Positions 23,050 through 35,008 of a stretch of 64,000 nucleotides of DNA are shown piece by piece (position 1 is the first letter of the stretch; every line of letters begins with the position of its first letter). The position numbers were made by a program, and so were the translations under genes. The stretch covers positions 399,361,886 through 399,425,885 of the forward strand of contig CM077666.1 in assembly GCA_039707655.1 (NCBI GenBank). The letters run 5' to 3'. The notes under the pieces are model-generated. The model was not told the DNA's origin. It saw only the letters and a program-made list of their open reading frames with translations, and ran no database searches. The DNA is from Elymus sibiricus. Taxonomy: Eukaryota > Streptophyta > Magnoliopsida > Poales > Poaceae.

Positions 23050-23694
23050 CTAGTAAGCGTGCACGTGCAACGCACGTATCAACAAATAATATTTATGTGA
23101 TTATAGAAATTTTATTTTATATTGTGATTTTTTTTAAAAGACTGCAGGATTGAATACACAAAACCAATTTTCGAAAACCCCTAATAAGATCGAATCAGTA
23201 ATCCCTGAATATAAGATTCCAGCTATTAGTACACTTATGCCAAGATTAATTTATACATAAATAATAATATGTAATAGACACTTGGACATTTTGAGTGGTC
23301 ATTAAGCGGTACCTGAAGATTTGCCTATTTGAGGATGTCATGTGAACTTTGAGCAGACCACGAAGAAATCACAATCATATAGCATTTCACATTTCAAGGA
23401 AAATCAACTGGACGGACAACTTGTTCATAGATAACATAGGGGCACATGCTATTTAGTCTACAATATAGTAAAAGTGGAATAAAAAAATCTCATGAAGATT
23501 TCAGAATGTCTATTTTCTTGTGGTACTTGATATATAGGGCCTACGAAACATACATGCATTGTCTAAGTGAACACAACAGAGATGCAATCTTGGAATAAAG
23601 ATAAAAAAAAGTAGCGGTCTTTGGAAGATCTGAAATTGTTCCCTCTTGGATTTAAGTTGATAGTTATCTTGAGAAGTTGAATTGATGGGCTCAG

Positions 23695-23778
23695 CGACAC
23701 CGCCAGTTGGAGTCGACGGGGGCACCATTCGCCAGCTGGACAATTTTGTCCCCATTCTCAGTTTCTCTCAGCTTCTCC
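23695..23778 (-). pseudogene. Captured exon candidate (last exon) in the Helitron
   Basis: After a polypyrimidine-poor but valid acceptor (GCACTTCAG) the minus strand reads EKLRETENGDKIVQLANGAP and a few more codons to a TGA. The composition is typical of a soluble protein and unlike the AT-rich surroundings. I do not recognise the family. Read as a host exon carried by the element; not part of an intact gene here. Confidence 0.35.
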
Positions 23779-25201
23779 TGAAGTGCAATAGTGCCAAAAT
23801 AACTCGGTAAAATATTAGTTTCGTTAAGAAAATTATGAGAGGGAATTTAACATTGTCTGTATGACATGGATGGCATGTGTGCCATACGTTCCCTAAGCTA
23901 AGCCTAGTTCTAGGAAGATTAAACATGAATAAATGTTCCACAAACACCGTGCTATCAACATCTTAGCAGTGGAGAAAGGCTACTATTCCATGGTGGCAAG
24001 TTGTACAATAAGGAGCTATAATAATTATTGCTTTCCAAAGCTAATCAAGAAAAAGAAAAGAATCCACACAAAATTTAGGATGACCAAAGCCGCACGAAGA
24101 CAACAATCAAGCATCAAGGACCCGCGGGACGAAAAGCTGCGGTCATATGTCTTGCGAACATGCGGATTGCATGCCCAAGTACAACACATGTACCAACTTT
24201 CTCAATACCCAAACAAATAAGCAATCCATTATAGACAATTCCTATGGCTTGGTATAAGGATTCAATATGAAGCACTACAATATGGCAAAATAGCCATATT
24301 TTAGCACTACTTGGAATACAACCTAGAAAATAACCATCGAATGTTTTAGCAAAAACCTACATACCTTCGAGCTAGATTAGAGATCAATATAGCTAGTTGA
24401 GTATTCAGTTCTAGCATCTATGACCGCAACCTCATATAGGTAGGCAAGCCATTATAGTAGAGTAAAATTATGTAACCTTGAATCCGACACACATGAAAAA
24501 CAATGTCTAGGAATCTCTATGTAAGTACTGGTGATTACATAAATTCAAGATAGAATAAGTATATCCACTTTAAATATCAATCATCAAGGTCAAATATCAC
24601 AGAATGGATGTCAGATCCATCATTAACTTCTTGCATCAAATTAGGAAGTCCTTTCTGTATGAGAACAATCTCATTCTGTATCCATTTATTAAGATGCCCC
24701 AAAGGTTTAGTTCATTTTGTGATTGCTTGCAACATGCAATTTAACATGAACAAACAATACTGCTGAGTTGGGAAAAAATCAAGCTTGTAAATGAGAACAA
24801 AAAACTCTAACTTACCATATTTTTGTCCTAAGAGAACAAATTCATCTTGAGTATACCACAACCTACAATATGTACAATTTACACATAACAAAGAACACTT
24901 GTTTTTTAGAAGCAAATCTCAGTGATGAGAAAGTTTAAAACATAACATAAGCAAATACCATCATCTTCCACTTGCATAACATGCTCTGACATTTACTGAA
25001 ACGTTGACCTGAATTTGGTATAGGCCTATAGAAAATGTCAACACGTGATGCTCAAGTACAACATGTAGGTCAGGTTATCATCTTTTTTTTCTGTGAAAAA
25101 GCAACACTCAATATAAATATTACATCTGGACTTGTGGGTTGTATTTTGCCTGTGCAAATACTTGTAAAAAAAGATAGAGCAAATTAGCAAAATCACATTT
25201 G

Positions 25202-25247
25202 ATTCAGGAAACTTGTCACATTTGTTACCTTATCGTCTTCAGTCACC
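25202..25247 (-). pseudogene. Captured exon candidate (internal) in the Helitron
   Basis: The minus strand has an acceptor CTGTACAG, a short frame ending GGEPVTEDDK and a donor GTAACAAA. Its phase joins the end of the GC-rich exon at 25828-26460 without a stop. Function unknown. Further right-to-left there are similar short exon-like pieces near 24974-25011 and 24825-24871, but they do not join in one open frame. Confidence 0.3.
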
Positions 25248-25827
25248 GGCTCGCCACCCGCTGTACAGGCTAGACAAGTGCTACACAGCGGGTAGGGGTT
25301 TACTTACATACTGGTTGATCACTCCCTTTTCTAGGACTAATCTTCATAGGCTCTTTAAGTTGAAACTGAAAAGACAAAGATTTATGGCACATCAAACATA
25401 TTCTTACAATCCATGCGAAGAAACTATAGATATGCATATTATTATCATTTTCAGGCCATGGAAAATGGTACACCTGCATGAGCATCCAAACCACAATTTA
25501 TTTATACTAAAATCTTATGAGATAGAAGTTCTGACTCCCATGAAAACGAATAGTAGTGCCACACTAATTAAATTGAAGTCAGATTCGGGCTTTGTTTACG
25601 ACCACGTACAAGCTTCTAATACGAACCCTTGCACTTGCTACATAGTACATATTTGTTTTACTGAAGATTTTTTTTTTCTGATCCCCAATTTTGGGATCAG
25701 CTGGCTATCAAGAGCAGACGCTAGCTACAGATTAATTAATATGCACATGGCCTAAGCAGTTCATGCAAAGCAAGTGATCCTAACCACGGATCATCACGCG
25801 TCACGGCCGCCGGCATGGACGAACATA

Positions 25828-26460
25828 CCTGGCAACAGAGCAACTCCCAGGCAGGACGCAGTCGGCGACAATCCAGGCACCAGCAGATGAACCGGTGACC
25901 CAACGATTGCGGCGAGCAAGAGGAAGTGCAGGCGGCGTGCTAAGGGAATGGCGACGGTGGACCATGCGATGACCCACGGACATGATTGGGATCCCTTGCT
26001 GCAGGCCATGGAGGCAGAGGAGGATTGGGCAGCGGCACGTGAAGGGGATGTGGGGCGCCCGTCTTTGTTACCGCCCTGGATCTGCGCCACCTCCGTCCGC
26101 ATGCCCTCGGCGCCCGCTGGCTCCACCACACTGACGGGTGCACGTGGGCAGCGAGGCGAGCCCCCGCTGGCCCCGTCGGAGAAGTCCATCGCCGCGGCCG
26201 AGCCGCTGCGTCCCGCACTGCCGCCGCTGCTCGACGGCGGAGAGGGACACCGGCAACGCCGATGCAGGCCAAGCCCGCTGCATCCCGCACCGTCGACGCT
26301 ACTCGAGGGAGGAAAGCGACCCCGGCGGCGGCGAGGATGGGAGAGGAGGGAGAGGGAGGCGGGGAACCATGGATGCTGGTGGAATCGATCCGCTTGTTGC
26401 GGGCGGGGGACGCGGGGCGCTATTTGGCAGACCGCGGCGTCTGCTCGGCAGAACATTTGA
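25828..26460 (-). pseudogene. GC-rich first-exon-like fragment in the Helitron
   Basis: A GC-rich block stands out in AT-rich DNA. One minus-strand frame is open for about 210 codons from 26456 and reaches a donor CCAG|GTATG at about 25827. Its last part, LLLAAIVGSPVHLLVPGLSP, is hydrophobic and could be a membrane segment. Other frames are also open on both strands, so base composition explains part of this. A captured 5' exon of a host gene is my best reading; no domain recognised. Confidence 0.35.
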
Positions 26461-26631
26461 TCTCAGTCGTTAATCTAGATGGCAGACCATTGATATAACG
26501 TGGGCAGTAGGATATGTTTAAGTTGATTTGATCGGAGGGTCCTGGATATCTCGTGTACAGTTTGTTGTGTGACTTTAGAAGAGTTTATATTTGCTCTTTC
26601 AATAGTAGTATAGATATAGATATAGATATAA

Positions 26632-26662
26632 ATTAGGAATTCCGATGATTCCTACTAGTAGA
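26632..26662. repeat. 31-bp direct repeat, right copy
   Basis: This is identical to 23019-23049 and lies right of a GATATA-type microsatellite (26612-26630). Confidence 0.9.
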
Positions 26663-27254
26663 TTAGGAATTCCGACGGTAGGCATGCATTGCGCCTAACC
26701 ATATATTAATCTAAAACGGAAAGAAATATAGATGGATTAGGAATTCGAGACAACAAATTCTTTAACCCAATTGCACAATGGGCTGTGGAAGGGGAAAACA
26801 CAATCGGGAAATAATAATAGAGAAATTTGCAATGGAGAAACAAACCTGGTTACGAAGAATTTGCAATGGAGACCGGCGTATTCGCAAGGAAGAAGGAGCA
26901 GAGAGGAAAATGAAAATGCGGCCGTGGTATATATAGGAGAGCGGAGGGTAGAAAGGGGATTTCCAACCCCGTATGTTTTTTCTTCCTCAGTCTATTTGTT
27001 TTTACTTTGGCCAAAAAAAAACCCCGGCAAATCTGACGCCCGTGTGCGTCCGATCGTCACGGGCCGGCCCACTTCGAGCGAGCACCCGGTTTTGGGAACC
27101 TTCTAGTAAGTTCTCTGAACCGGGATTTTCTTCTTTAGCCGTTTTTCCGTTGTTTCCTCTCTTTTTTTCTTTTTTCTTTTTTACATTTTGTTTCTTTTTT
27201 TTCTATTTCTTTTCTTTTTCTTTTTCCTTTTCTTTCATTCTATCATTTATCGTT
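26663..27254. other. Low-copy-looking DNA and a pyrimidine tract
   Basis: No gene was recognised. The last part (about 27130-27260) is an almost pure T/C-rich stretch dominated by TTTC and TTTTCT. The open frames crossing it are low-complexity artefacts. Confidence 0.6.
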
Positions 27255-27790
27255 TTTATTTTTACACTTTGTTTTCAAGAAAATGTGTTGAAATCCCAAA
27301 TTTTGTTCATGATTTCAAAAATTGTTCATGGTTTTCAAATTTTGTTCACTTTTTAAAATTTTGTTCACAATTTAAATTTGTTCAGCGTATATCATAAAAT
27401 GTTCAATGTGTATTTAAAAGTTTGTTCAGTGTATATCAAAAAATTGTTCAGTGTGTAGTTAAAAATTGTTCCGCATGTATTACAAAAATGTTCAATGTAT
27501 TTAAAATTTGTTCATCATATATCACCAAAATGTTCAATATGATTTAAATATTGTTCAGCATATACCTAAAAAATGTTCACTGTATAGTTAAAAATTGTTT
27601 AGCGTATATTACAAAATGTTCAATGTATATTTGAAAATTGTTCATCGTATATATAGAAATCCAATAAATGTTTAGTTTTTCAAAGTTTTGTTCATGTTTT
27701 CAATAATTATTCATGATTTTAAAACAAATCACGTTTCAAAAGTTTGTTCGAGTTTCGAAATTTGTTCAAGAAAACATTATTCATTTTTTT
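27255..27790. repeat. Degenerate TTGTTCA tandem repeat
   Basis: About 0.5 kb is built from diverged units of roughly 25-35 bp, each with (T)TGTTCA followed by an A/T-rich spacer such as TTTTCAAA or GTATATCAAAAA. More than fifteen copies of TGTTCA are visible. Similar repeats occur in non-coding parts of grass DNA transposons, but no ends of such an element are seen here. Confidence 0.8.
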
Positions 27791-27892
27791 AAGGAGGATT
27801 AAAAATGGATCTGCCACTGCGCATCGTACTTTTAGGTTAGCGTTGTAATTTAAGACAAACTCACGCGCCCCCTGGTTCACCCCGTGCCGAAA

Positions 27893-28632
27893 TCAAGAAC
27901 ACAAATACATTAATGAAAACGTAAAGGGTTCGGATCTGAAATCATGGCACTCGGGCCCTAGTGACAAGCATTAAGCATAGCAAAGTCATAGCAACATTAA
28001 TCTCAGAACATAGTGGATACTAGGTATCAAGCCCTAAAAAATCTGACAACGATTACATAAGAAATCTCATCCAAATCCCATCTACCTTCATACGCCTACA
28101 AAAGAATTACTCACAAATGGATGTGAGCATCATGAAATTGTTGATGGAGAAGGGTTGGTGATGACGACGGCGCCGAATCCCTCTCTTCGGAGCTAGAAAC
28201 GGACTCCAGATCAGGGCTCCCGATAAAGAATAGGAGGTGGCGGCGGCTCCATATTGTAAAATGCGATGATTATCTTTTGTGATTATTTTGGGATATATGG
28301 AAATTTATGGTGGTGGAATCATCGTAAGGCGGTGGCTAGAGGCCCCACATGGGTAGGTGGCGTGCCCTGGGTGGGTTGCCGTGCCACCTGGCTGTGTGGC
28401 GGCCTGGTGCCCCCCTCCGGTACTTCTTCTCTCCAATTTTTTTTTATTCCAAAATAAATCTCCAAAAATCCTCGTTCAATTCCGAGCACTTTTATTTCTG
28501 CAAAAAATAACACCATGGTAGTTCTGCTGAAAATATCGTCAGTCCGGGTTAGTTTTATCCAAATCATGCAAATTAGAGGCCAAAACAAGAGCAAAAGAGT
28601 TTGGAAAAAAGTAGATACATTGGAGATGTATC
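27893..28632 (-). repeat. Sabrina-like LTR fragment, minus orientation
   Basis: From 28632 leftwards it begins TGATACATCTCCAATGTATC and follows the Sabrina-like LTR until it stops at about 27893, near the block AATCAAGAACACAAATA. The 3' part of the LTR is missing. It is more diverged than the other copies, so probably older. Confidence 0.82.
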
Positions 28633-28728
28633 AAGTATTAATTCTACTTCTACCTTTAGCTCCTCGTTGGGTTCGACACTCTTACTTATCGAAAAGGCTA
28701 CAACTGATCCCCTGCACTTGTGGGTTAT
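28633..28728 (+). repeat. 3' tip of a related gypsy LTR
   Basis: CCTCGTTGGGTTCGACACTC followed by a CCCTGCACTTGTGGGTTAT tail is the end of an LTR related to, but not the same as, the Sabrina-like LTR. It is cut two bases before its expected CA end, where the element at 28729 inserted. Confidence 0.65.
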
Positions 28729-30135
28729 TGATACGTCCCAAACGTATCTACTTTTCCAAATAATTTTGCTCTAGTTTGGACTCTAATTTGCATGATTTGA
28801 ATGGAACTAACCCTGACTGACGATGTTTTCAGCAGAATTGCCATGGTGTTGTTTTTGTGCAGAAATAAAAGTTCTCGGATGGACCTAAAAATTTACGGAG
28901 AATTATTTCAGAATATATAAAAAATACTGGCGCAAAGATCCATCAGAGGGGGGGCCACCAGGCGCCACAAGCCTGGGGGGCGCGTCCACCCCCCTAGGGC
29001 GCGCCTGGCAGACTTGTGGGCCCCTGGCAGCTCCGTTTGCCATAACTCCAACGCTATAAGTACCTATTCGTGGAGAAAAAAATCAGGGAGAAAGAATAAT
29101 CACGTTTTACGATATGGAGCCACCGCCACCTCCTGTTCTTCATCGGGAGGGCTGATCTGGAGTCCGTTCGGGGCTCCGGAGAGGGGGATTCGACGCCGTC
29201 GTCATCATCAACCATCCTCCATCACCAATTTAATGATGCTCACCGCCGTGTGTGAGTAATTTCTTCGTAGGCTTGCTGGACGGTGATGGGTTGGATGAGA
29301 TTTACCATGTAATCGAGTCAATTTGTTAGGGCTTTGATCCCTAGTATACACTATGTTCTGAGATTGATGTTGCTATGACTTTGCTATGCTTAATGCTTGT
29401 CACTAGGGCCCGAGTGCCATGATTTCAGATCTGAACCCTCTATGTTTTCATGAATATATTTGAGTTCTTGATCCTATCTTGCAAGTTATATGCACCTATT
29501 ACGTGCCATGATCCGCATACCCAAGGTGACAATAATTGGGATTCTTTTCGGTGGTTGCCGTAGTTTGAGGAGTTCATGTATTCACTATGTGCTAATGCTT
29601 TGTTTCGGTTCTCTATTAAAATGAGGCCTTAATATCCCTTAGTTTCCTTAAGGACCCCGCTGCCACGGGAGGGTAGGACAAAAGATGTCATGCAAGTTCT
29701 TATTATAAGCACGTATGACTATATACGAAATACATGCCTACATTAGATTGATGAATTGGAGCTATTGTGTATCGCCCTAGGTTGTGACTGTTACATGATG
29801 AATGTCATCCAACATAATTATCCATCACTGATCCAATGCCTATACTTTTCGCATATTGATCTTTGCTAAGTTACTTTCGTTGCTGCTGCTGTTACAATCA
29901 CTACAAAACTGTTACTGTTACTGTTGCTACTGTTACTACTGCTATTGAAACTATCATACTACTGTGCTACTAAACACTTTGCTGCAGATATTTAGTTCTC
30001 CAGGTGTGGTTGAATTGACAACTCAACTGCTAATACTCGCAAATATTCTTTGGCTCCCCTTGTGTCGAATCAATAAATCTGGGTGAAATACTACCCGCGA
30101 AAACTGTTGCGATCCCCTATACTTGTGGGTTATCA
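28729..30135 (+). repeat. 5' LTR of the Sabrina-like element (1,407 bp)
   Basis: It starts TGATACGTCCCAAACGTATC and ends CTTGTGGGTTATCA, directly before the primer-binding site. A CTATAAGTA promoter-like site is near 29053, after GC-rich DNA. A trinucleotide-like CTGCTGCTGTTAC tract occurs near 29882. Confidence 0.92.
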
Positions 30136-30146
30136 AGACCTTTTTC

Positions 30147-30164
30147 TGGCGCCGTTGCCGGGGA
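30147..30164 (+). other. Primer-binding site of the Sabrina-like element
   Basis: TGGCGCCGTTGCCGGGGA lies 11 bases after the LTR. This is the tRNA-Asp-type site characteristic of Athila-lineage gypsy elements. Confidence 0.9.
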
Positions 30165-30213
30165 GCATAGCTCTATCTGTTGAGTCACTTGGGATTTATA
30201 TCTGCTTATCACT

Positions 30214-32953
30214 ATGAAGAATCTGAAAGACGCTAAGACTAAGATCGTCCCCTCTATGACTAGAGGAGGTAAGGAACTGCCATCACACTCTGCAATTGGT
30301 TCACCTTCTATTTTGAGTAGGCTTGCGACACCACGACCTGCTATTCATTCTGATATGTCGCAAGTTATTGATGATACTACTTCTGCTATGAATGAAACTG
30401 TTGATGATGCTAGTACTATGCTTGATAATGCTATGCCACTTGGTGAATTTCTTGGTGAACAAATTGCTAAAGCTAAAGAAACTGGAAATGTTGAAACTCT
30501 TGAAAATTATGATTCACCTATTCTGCCAAGCTCTCCTACTAGAGTTGAAATGCCTAAGACATCTGATGGTTATGTTTTTGATAGGGAGACAGCTAGGGCA
30601 CTTCTTGCTTGTAATGATAGAGACGAGGTTATAAAATTGCTTGCCGAGTTGAAAGAAAAATCTATGAGGGAGAGAATGAAATATGATCCTAAGTTTGCTA
30701 CCTCTCCCATATTTGTTACTGATAAGGATTATGAATTCTCTGTCGGTCCTGAGTTAATTACTTTGGTTGAATCTGATCTTTTTCATGGTTATGAAACTGA
30801 AACTGTTGTGACACACCTTACTAAGTTGAATGATATTGCCACCCTATTTGCTCATGAGGAAAAAATTTGTTACTACTATATTCTTAAGTTATTTCCTTTC
30901 TCATTAAAGGGTGATGCTAAGAAATGGTTTAATACTCTTGCTCCTGGTTGTGTGCGTAGTCCCCAGGATATGATATATTACTTCTCTGAAAAATATTTTC
31001 CTGCTCATAAGAAACAAGCTGCCTTACAGGAAATTTTTAACTTTGTGCAAATTGAAGAAGAGAATCTCCCTCAAACTTGGGGGAGGCTTCTCCAACTACT
31101 TCATGCTTTGCCTGATCATCCTCTTAAAAAAATGAAATACTTGATATCTTTTATAATGGACTAACTGATGCTTCTAGGGACTACCTAGATAGTTGTGCCG
31201 GTTGTGTTTTCAGTGAACGAACTGTTGGACAGGCCGAAGTACTATTGAATAATATATTGAGAAATGCCGATGATTGGACACTTCCTGAACCACCCCCTAA
31301 GCCAACTCCGAAGAAGAGAGGTATTCTATTCCTCAGTCCAGAAGATATGCAAGAAGCTAAGAAATCTATTAAGAAAAAAGGTATTAAAGCTGAAGATGTT
31401 AAGAATTTTCCACCTATTGAAGAAATACATGGGCTCGACATCCCGACACAGGTAGTGGAGGTAAATTCTCTCACTAGATTTGATGAAGGTGATATTCCGT
31501 ATAATAAATATGCTAGTCAATGCCTGTATGAATTTGATAATTACATCATTAAACAGGAGCATTTTAATATGTATGTTAGCAATCAACTAAAACGGAATGC
31601 CATCATGATTGAACGCTTGAGTGATTTGATGTTTAGAACTGTTAATGATGTTAAATGCTTGAGTAAACATGCTTCTATGGTTCAGACTCAGTTAGAACAA
31701 ATTGCTAAGTCACAAAATGATTTGCTTGATGAAATGAATAATAAAAAGAATGATCATGCTATTAGAGTTGTTACTAGAGGAGGTTTAATGACTCAGGATC
31801 CTCTATATCCTGAAGGTCATCCAAAAAGAATTGAACAAGATTCTCAAAGAAACAATATTGATGCACCTAGTCCATCTAATAAGAAAAAGAAAAAAAAGAT
31901 AAAACTTTGCCTGCTTCTAGTGAACCTGAGATAGAAAAACCTCCTAAGAATCATAAAGATGTTTCTATTTCCGATGCTGAGACACAATCTGGTAATGAAC
32001 ATGCACCTAGTGATAATGATAATGATAATGATGATGTTCATGTTGATGCTCAACCAGATAATGATGTAGAAATAGAACCTGCTGTTGATCTTGATAGCCC
32101 ACATCCTAAGAATAAAAGATATGATAAAAGAGACTTTGTTGCTAGAAAACATGGAAAGGAGAGAGAACCATGGGTTCAAAAACCTATGCCTTTCCCTACT
32201 AAACCATCCAAAAATAAGGATGATGAAGATTTTGAGCGCTTTGTTGAAATGCTTAGACCTGTCTTTTTGCGTACTCGCTTGATTGATATGTTGAAAATGT
32301 CTCCCTATGCTAAATACATGAAAGATATTGTCACTAATAAAAGAAAGATACCTGAAGCTGAAATTTCCACCATGCTTGCAAATTACTCTTTTAAGGGTGG
32401 AATACCCAAGAAGTTAGGAGATCCAGGAATACCTACTATACCATGCTCCATTAAAAGAAGTTATGTTAAAACTGCTTTATGTGATTTGGGAGCCGGTGTT
32501 AGTGTTATGCCTTTCTCTTTATATAGAAGACTTGATTTGAATAAGCTCACACCTACTGAAATATCTTTGGAAATGGCTGATAAATCAACTGCTATACCTA
32601 TTGGAATTTGCAAGGATGTTCCCGTTGTAGTTGCAAATGTTACTATCTTGACAGACTTTGTTATACTTGATATGCCCGAGGACGACAACATGTCGATTAT
32701 CCTTGGTATACCCTTTTTGAATACTGCAGGGGCAGTTATTGATTGCAACAAAAGCAAGGTTACTTTCCATGTCAATGGTAATGAGCATACGGTTTATTTC
32801 CCGAAGAAACAAAGTTCGGTGAATGGTATCAATTATATTGAAAAAGTTTCGACAATCACTATTGGGGGATTCAAATTTCCTCTTCCTACTGTCAAAAAGA
32901 AATATGAAATTCTTATTGTTGGGGAGATGCATATCCCCATTGAGGTAACTTAG
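30214..32953 (+). pseudogene. Sabrina-like gag-protease, two frameshifts
   Basis: Gag packages element RNA; the retropepsin-like domain would cleave the polyprotein. The start MKNLKDAKTKIVPS is at 30214. Gag core blocks such as LKLFPFSLKGDAKKWFNTL and YYFSEKYFPAHKKQAAL follow. The first frame ends at 31164 after an A-run near 31128 shifts the phase; it resumes with YNGLTDASRDYLD's equivalent and the GHPKRIEQDSQ segment (frame 31245-31934). A second shift in the A-rich run near 31885 leads to frame 31907-32953, which holds CDLGAGVSVMPFSLY, a retropepsin-like active-site block, and ends VEVT. No RT follows. Confidence 0.9.
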
Positions 32954-33594
32954 TGTTATACGAAAATTCTTCGGTTTCATGCCATTCGGAAATAGTTTGT
33001 TAATAAGACTTGATCAACCTTATTAATGGATTCTTTTTGAGGGGCATGTGGTCGATGAATTTAGTAAGCACAACTTTCTGTACCCACTTTTTGCTCTTTG
33101 TTATTTTTAGTAGAATAAAATAAAATGCCATGATTATCCTGTTTTCTGAATTATCCGTGCAATAAAAAATGGCCCAAAAATAAAAGTTCTCAGAATGCCA
33201 TGAAAATTTAGTATGATTTTTTCCAGAATATTTAAGAATTTTTGGCACTGAACACACCCCAGGGGGGGTGCACCTGTGAGCCACAAGCCCACAGGGCGCG
33301 CCCACCCCCCTGGGCGCGCCCAGCAGGCTTGTGGGTCCCACAGGGACCCACTCACTTATGCCAGCCACTCATCTCCTTCTTCTTCCTCTAGAAAAAATCA
33401 AACTTGCTCCCAAGCCCATGTTCTTGCTCATTTTGCTGTGATTTTCGATCTCCTTGCTCGGAACTCTGTTTTCAAAACTGTTTTGAGGAATTATTCCTTG
33501 GTATGTGACTCCCCCAATGCTCCAATTAGTTTTTGTTCTAGTGCTTTATATTTTGCAATTTTTTGCTGCTGTGGTGACCATGTTTATGAGCTTG
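32954..33594 (+). mobile_element. Sabrina-like internal untranslated region
   Basis: About 640 bp without a credible frame; it corresponds in inverse to 53500-54143. It contains a GC-rich GGGCGCGCCCA motif pair and ends at TTTATGAGCTTG, where a minus-strand LTR starts. In the other copy the Athila-type ORF lies beyond this point. Confidence 0.8.
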
Positions 33595-34376
33595 TGATAA
33601 CCCACAAGTATAGGGGATCACAACAGTTTTCGAGGGTAGATTATTCAACCCAAATTTATTGATTCGACACAAGGGGAGCCAAAGAATATTTGCAAGTATT
33701 AGCAGTTGAGTTGTCAATTCAACCACACCTGGAGACTAAATATCTGCAGCAAGTGATCAGTAGCACAGTAGTATGGTAGTTTGATAGCAATAGCAATAGT
33801 AACAGTAGCAGTAATAGTAGTAGCAATTGTAGTAACTTAGCAAAGAACAATATGTGAAAAACTCGTAGGAATTGGATCGGTGATCATGTTGGATAACATT
33901 CATCATGTAACAGTCATAACCTAGGGCGACACAGAACTAGCTCCAATTCATCAATGTAATGTAGGCATGTATTCCGTATATAGTCATACGTGCTTGCGAT
34001 AAGAACTTGCATGACATCTTTTGTCCTACCCTCCCGTGGCAACGGGGTCCATAAGGAAACTAAGGGATATTAAGGCCTCCTTGGGGTATGCGGATCATAA
34101 CACGTAGTGAATACATGAACTTCTCAAATTATGGTAATCATCGGAAAGAATCCCAATTATTGTCACCTTGGGGTATGCGGATCATAACACGTAGCAAGTG
34201 CATATAACTTGCAAGATCGGATCAAGAACACAAATATATTCATGAAAACATAAAGGGTTCAGATCTGAAATCATGGCACTCGGGCCCTAGTGACAAGCAT
34301 TAAGCATAGCAAAGTCATAGCAACATCAATCTCAGAACGTAGTGGATACTAGGAATCAAGCCCTAACAAAACTAAC
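33595..34376 (-). repeat. Sabrina-like LTR, minus orientation, truncated
   Basis: The plus strand starts TGATAACCCACAAGTATAGG, the inverse of the LTR end, and follows the family to about 34376 (AAGCCCTAACAAA). The promoter half is missing. It contains a local duplication of the phrase CCTTGGGGTATGCGGATCAT (about 34081 and 34168). Confidence 0.85.
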
Positions 34377-35008
34377 TGGAGTCTGATCAGCTCCGAGTTG
34401 AAGGAGAATAGGGCGAAGAGAGTTTATCTTCTGTGTTAAATCACAACCCCTCCAACCAAACATAGTCCTTTGGCAGAAGGGCGAACTGGTCTACCAAATT
34501 CATCTGTCGCCATCGAGCACCACTGGTTCATTCTATTTTACTGCATTTCCTTCAGCAGTTTACTTTCGTGCTCTGTGTCGATAGTTTATCTGATCAATCA
34601 TAGTTCGTTACTTATCTTTCGCATTCTCATCATTCATTTCGGTCGTCCCCGTTTAATTTTTTCCGTACTTCTGCTTGTCAGCGTGATTTCATTCTATACC
34701 GAATCCATTCACCTTGTTACCATTTCCCGTGCATTTCCATCACAGTTCATATCTAGTTCTCCCTCGTGCTATTGCATCTGTTCATATATCACATTACCAT
34801 CATACCTGTCAAACCTGTGATATTCTTCGTTCGAACAATTACTGCTACCTACATCGATAGATTTGTTCCTTTTCAGCGTGCTTGCTTAAGTGCTTGTCTA
34901 TCGATCCTTATTTCCGCTGCTGTGTTTGGGATCATTTCAAAACATTCGCAAGAATTTTTGAATCTCCCATTCACCCCCCCTCTGGTCGATATACTCTCGG
35001 TCCTAACA
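34377..35008 (+). repeat. Copia-type LTR 3' end (Maximus-like, tentative)
   Basis: The segment ends CATTCACCCCCCCTCTGGTCG and then TCCTAACA, a tail found in large copia LTRs of cereals, immediately before DNA that matches the interior of the element at 53038. Its left side is cut at about 34377. No internal region follows, so it is a solo or truncated LTR. Family name from memory. Confidence 0.5.

Larger units (their letters stand above)
23050..26614 (-). mobile_element. Helitron candidate carrying gene fragments
   Basis: On the minus strand the element would begin TCTATACTACTATTG (from 26614) and end with the palindromic GTGCACGTGCAACGCAC region followed by CTAG at 23050-23053, then T. A TC start, a hairpin near the 3' end and a CTRR terminus fit Helitrons, which leave no TSD. 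It has no Rep/helicase frame, so it is non-autonomous. The interior shows coding-like minus-strand exons with splice signals. The right end runs into a short GATATA microsatellite, so that boundary is approximate. An alternative is a different DNA element with the same grass-wide ends. Confidence 0.55.
28729..33594 (+). mobile_element. Sabrina-like Athila-lineage gypsy element, 5' part
   Basis: It has a complete 5' LTR, a tRNA-Asp-type primer site, a broken gag-protease region and an untranslated stretch. It is interrupted at 33595 by another LTR of the same family in the opposite orientation. The downstream Athila-type ORF and the 3' LTR of this copy are not seen in order. No reverse transcriptase or integrase was found, consistent with a non-autonomous family. 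Confidence 0.9.

Noticed and set aside
25213..25755. 180-codon plus-strand frame
   Set aside because: No recognisable domain, AT-rich, and antisense to the exon-like pieces of the Helitron candidate. Probably chance.
26973..27397. Phe/Ser-rich frame resembling a membrane protein
   Set aside because: Low-complexity translation of a T/C-rich tract followed by the TTGTTCA repeat.
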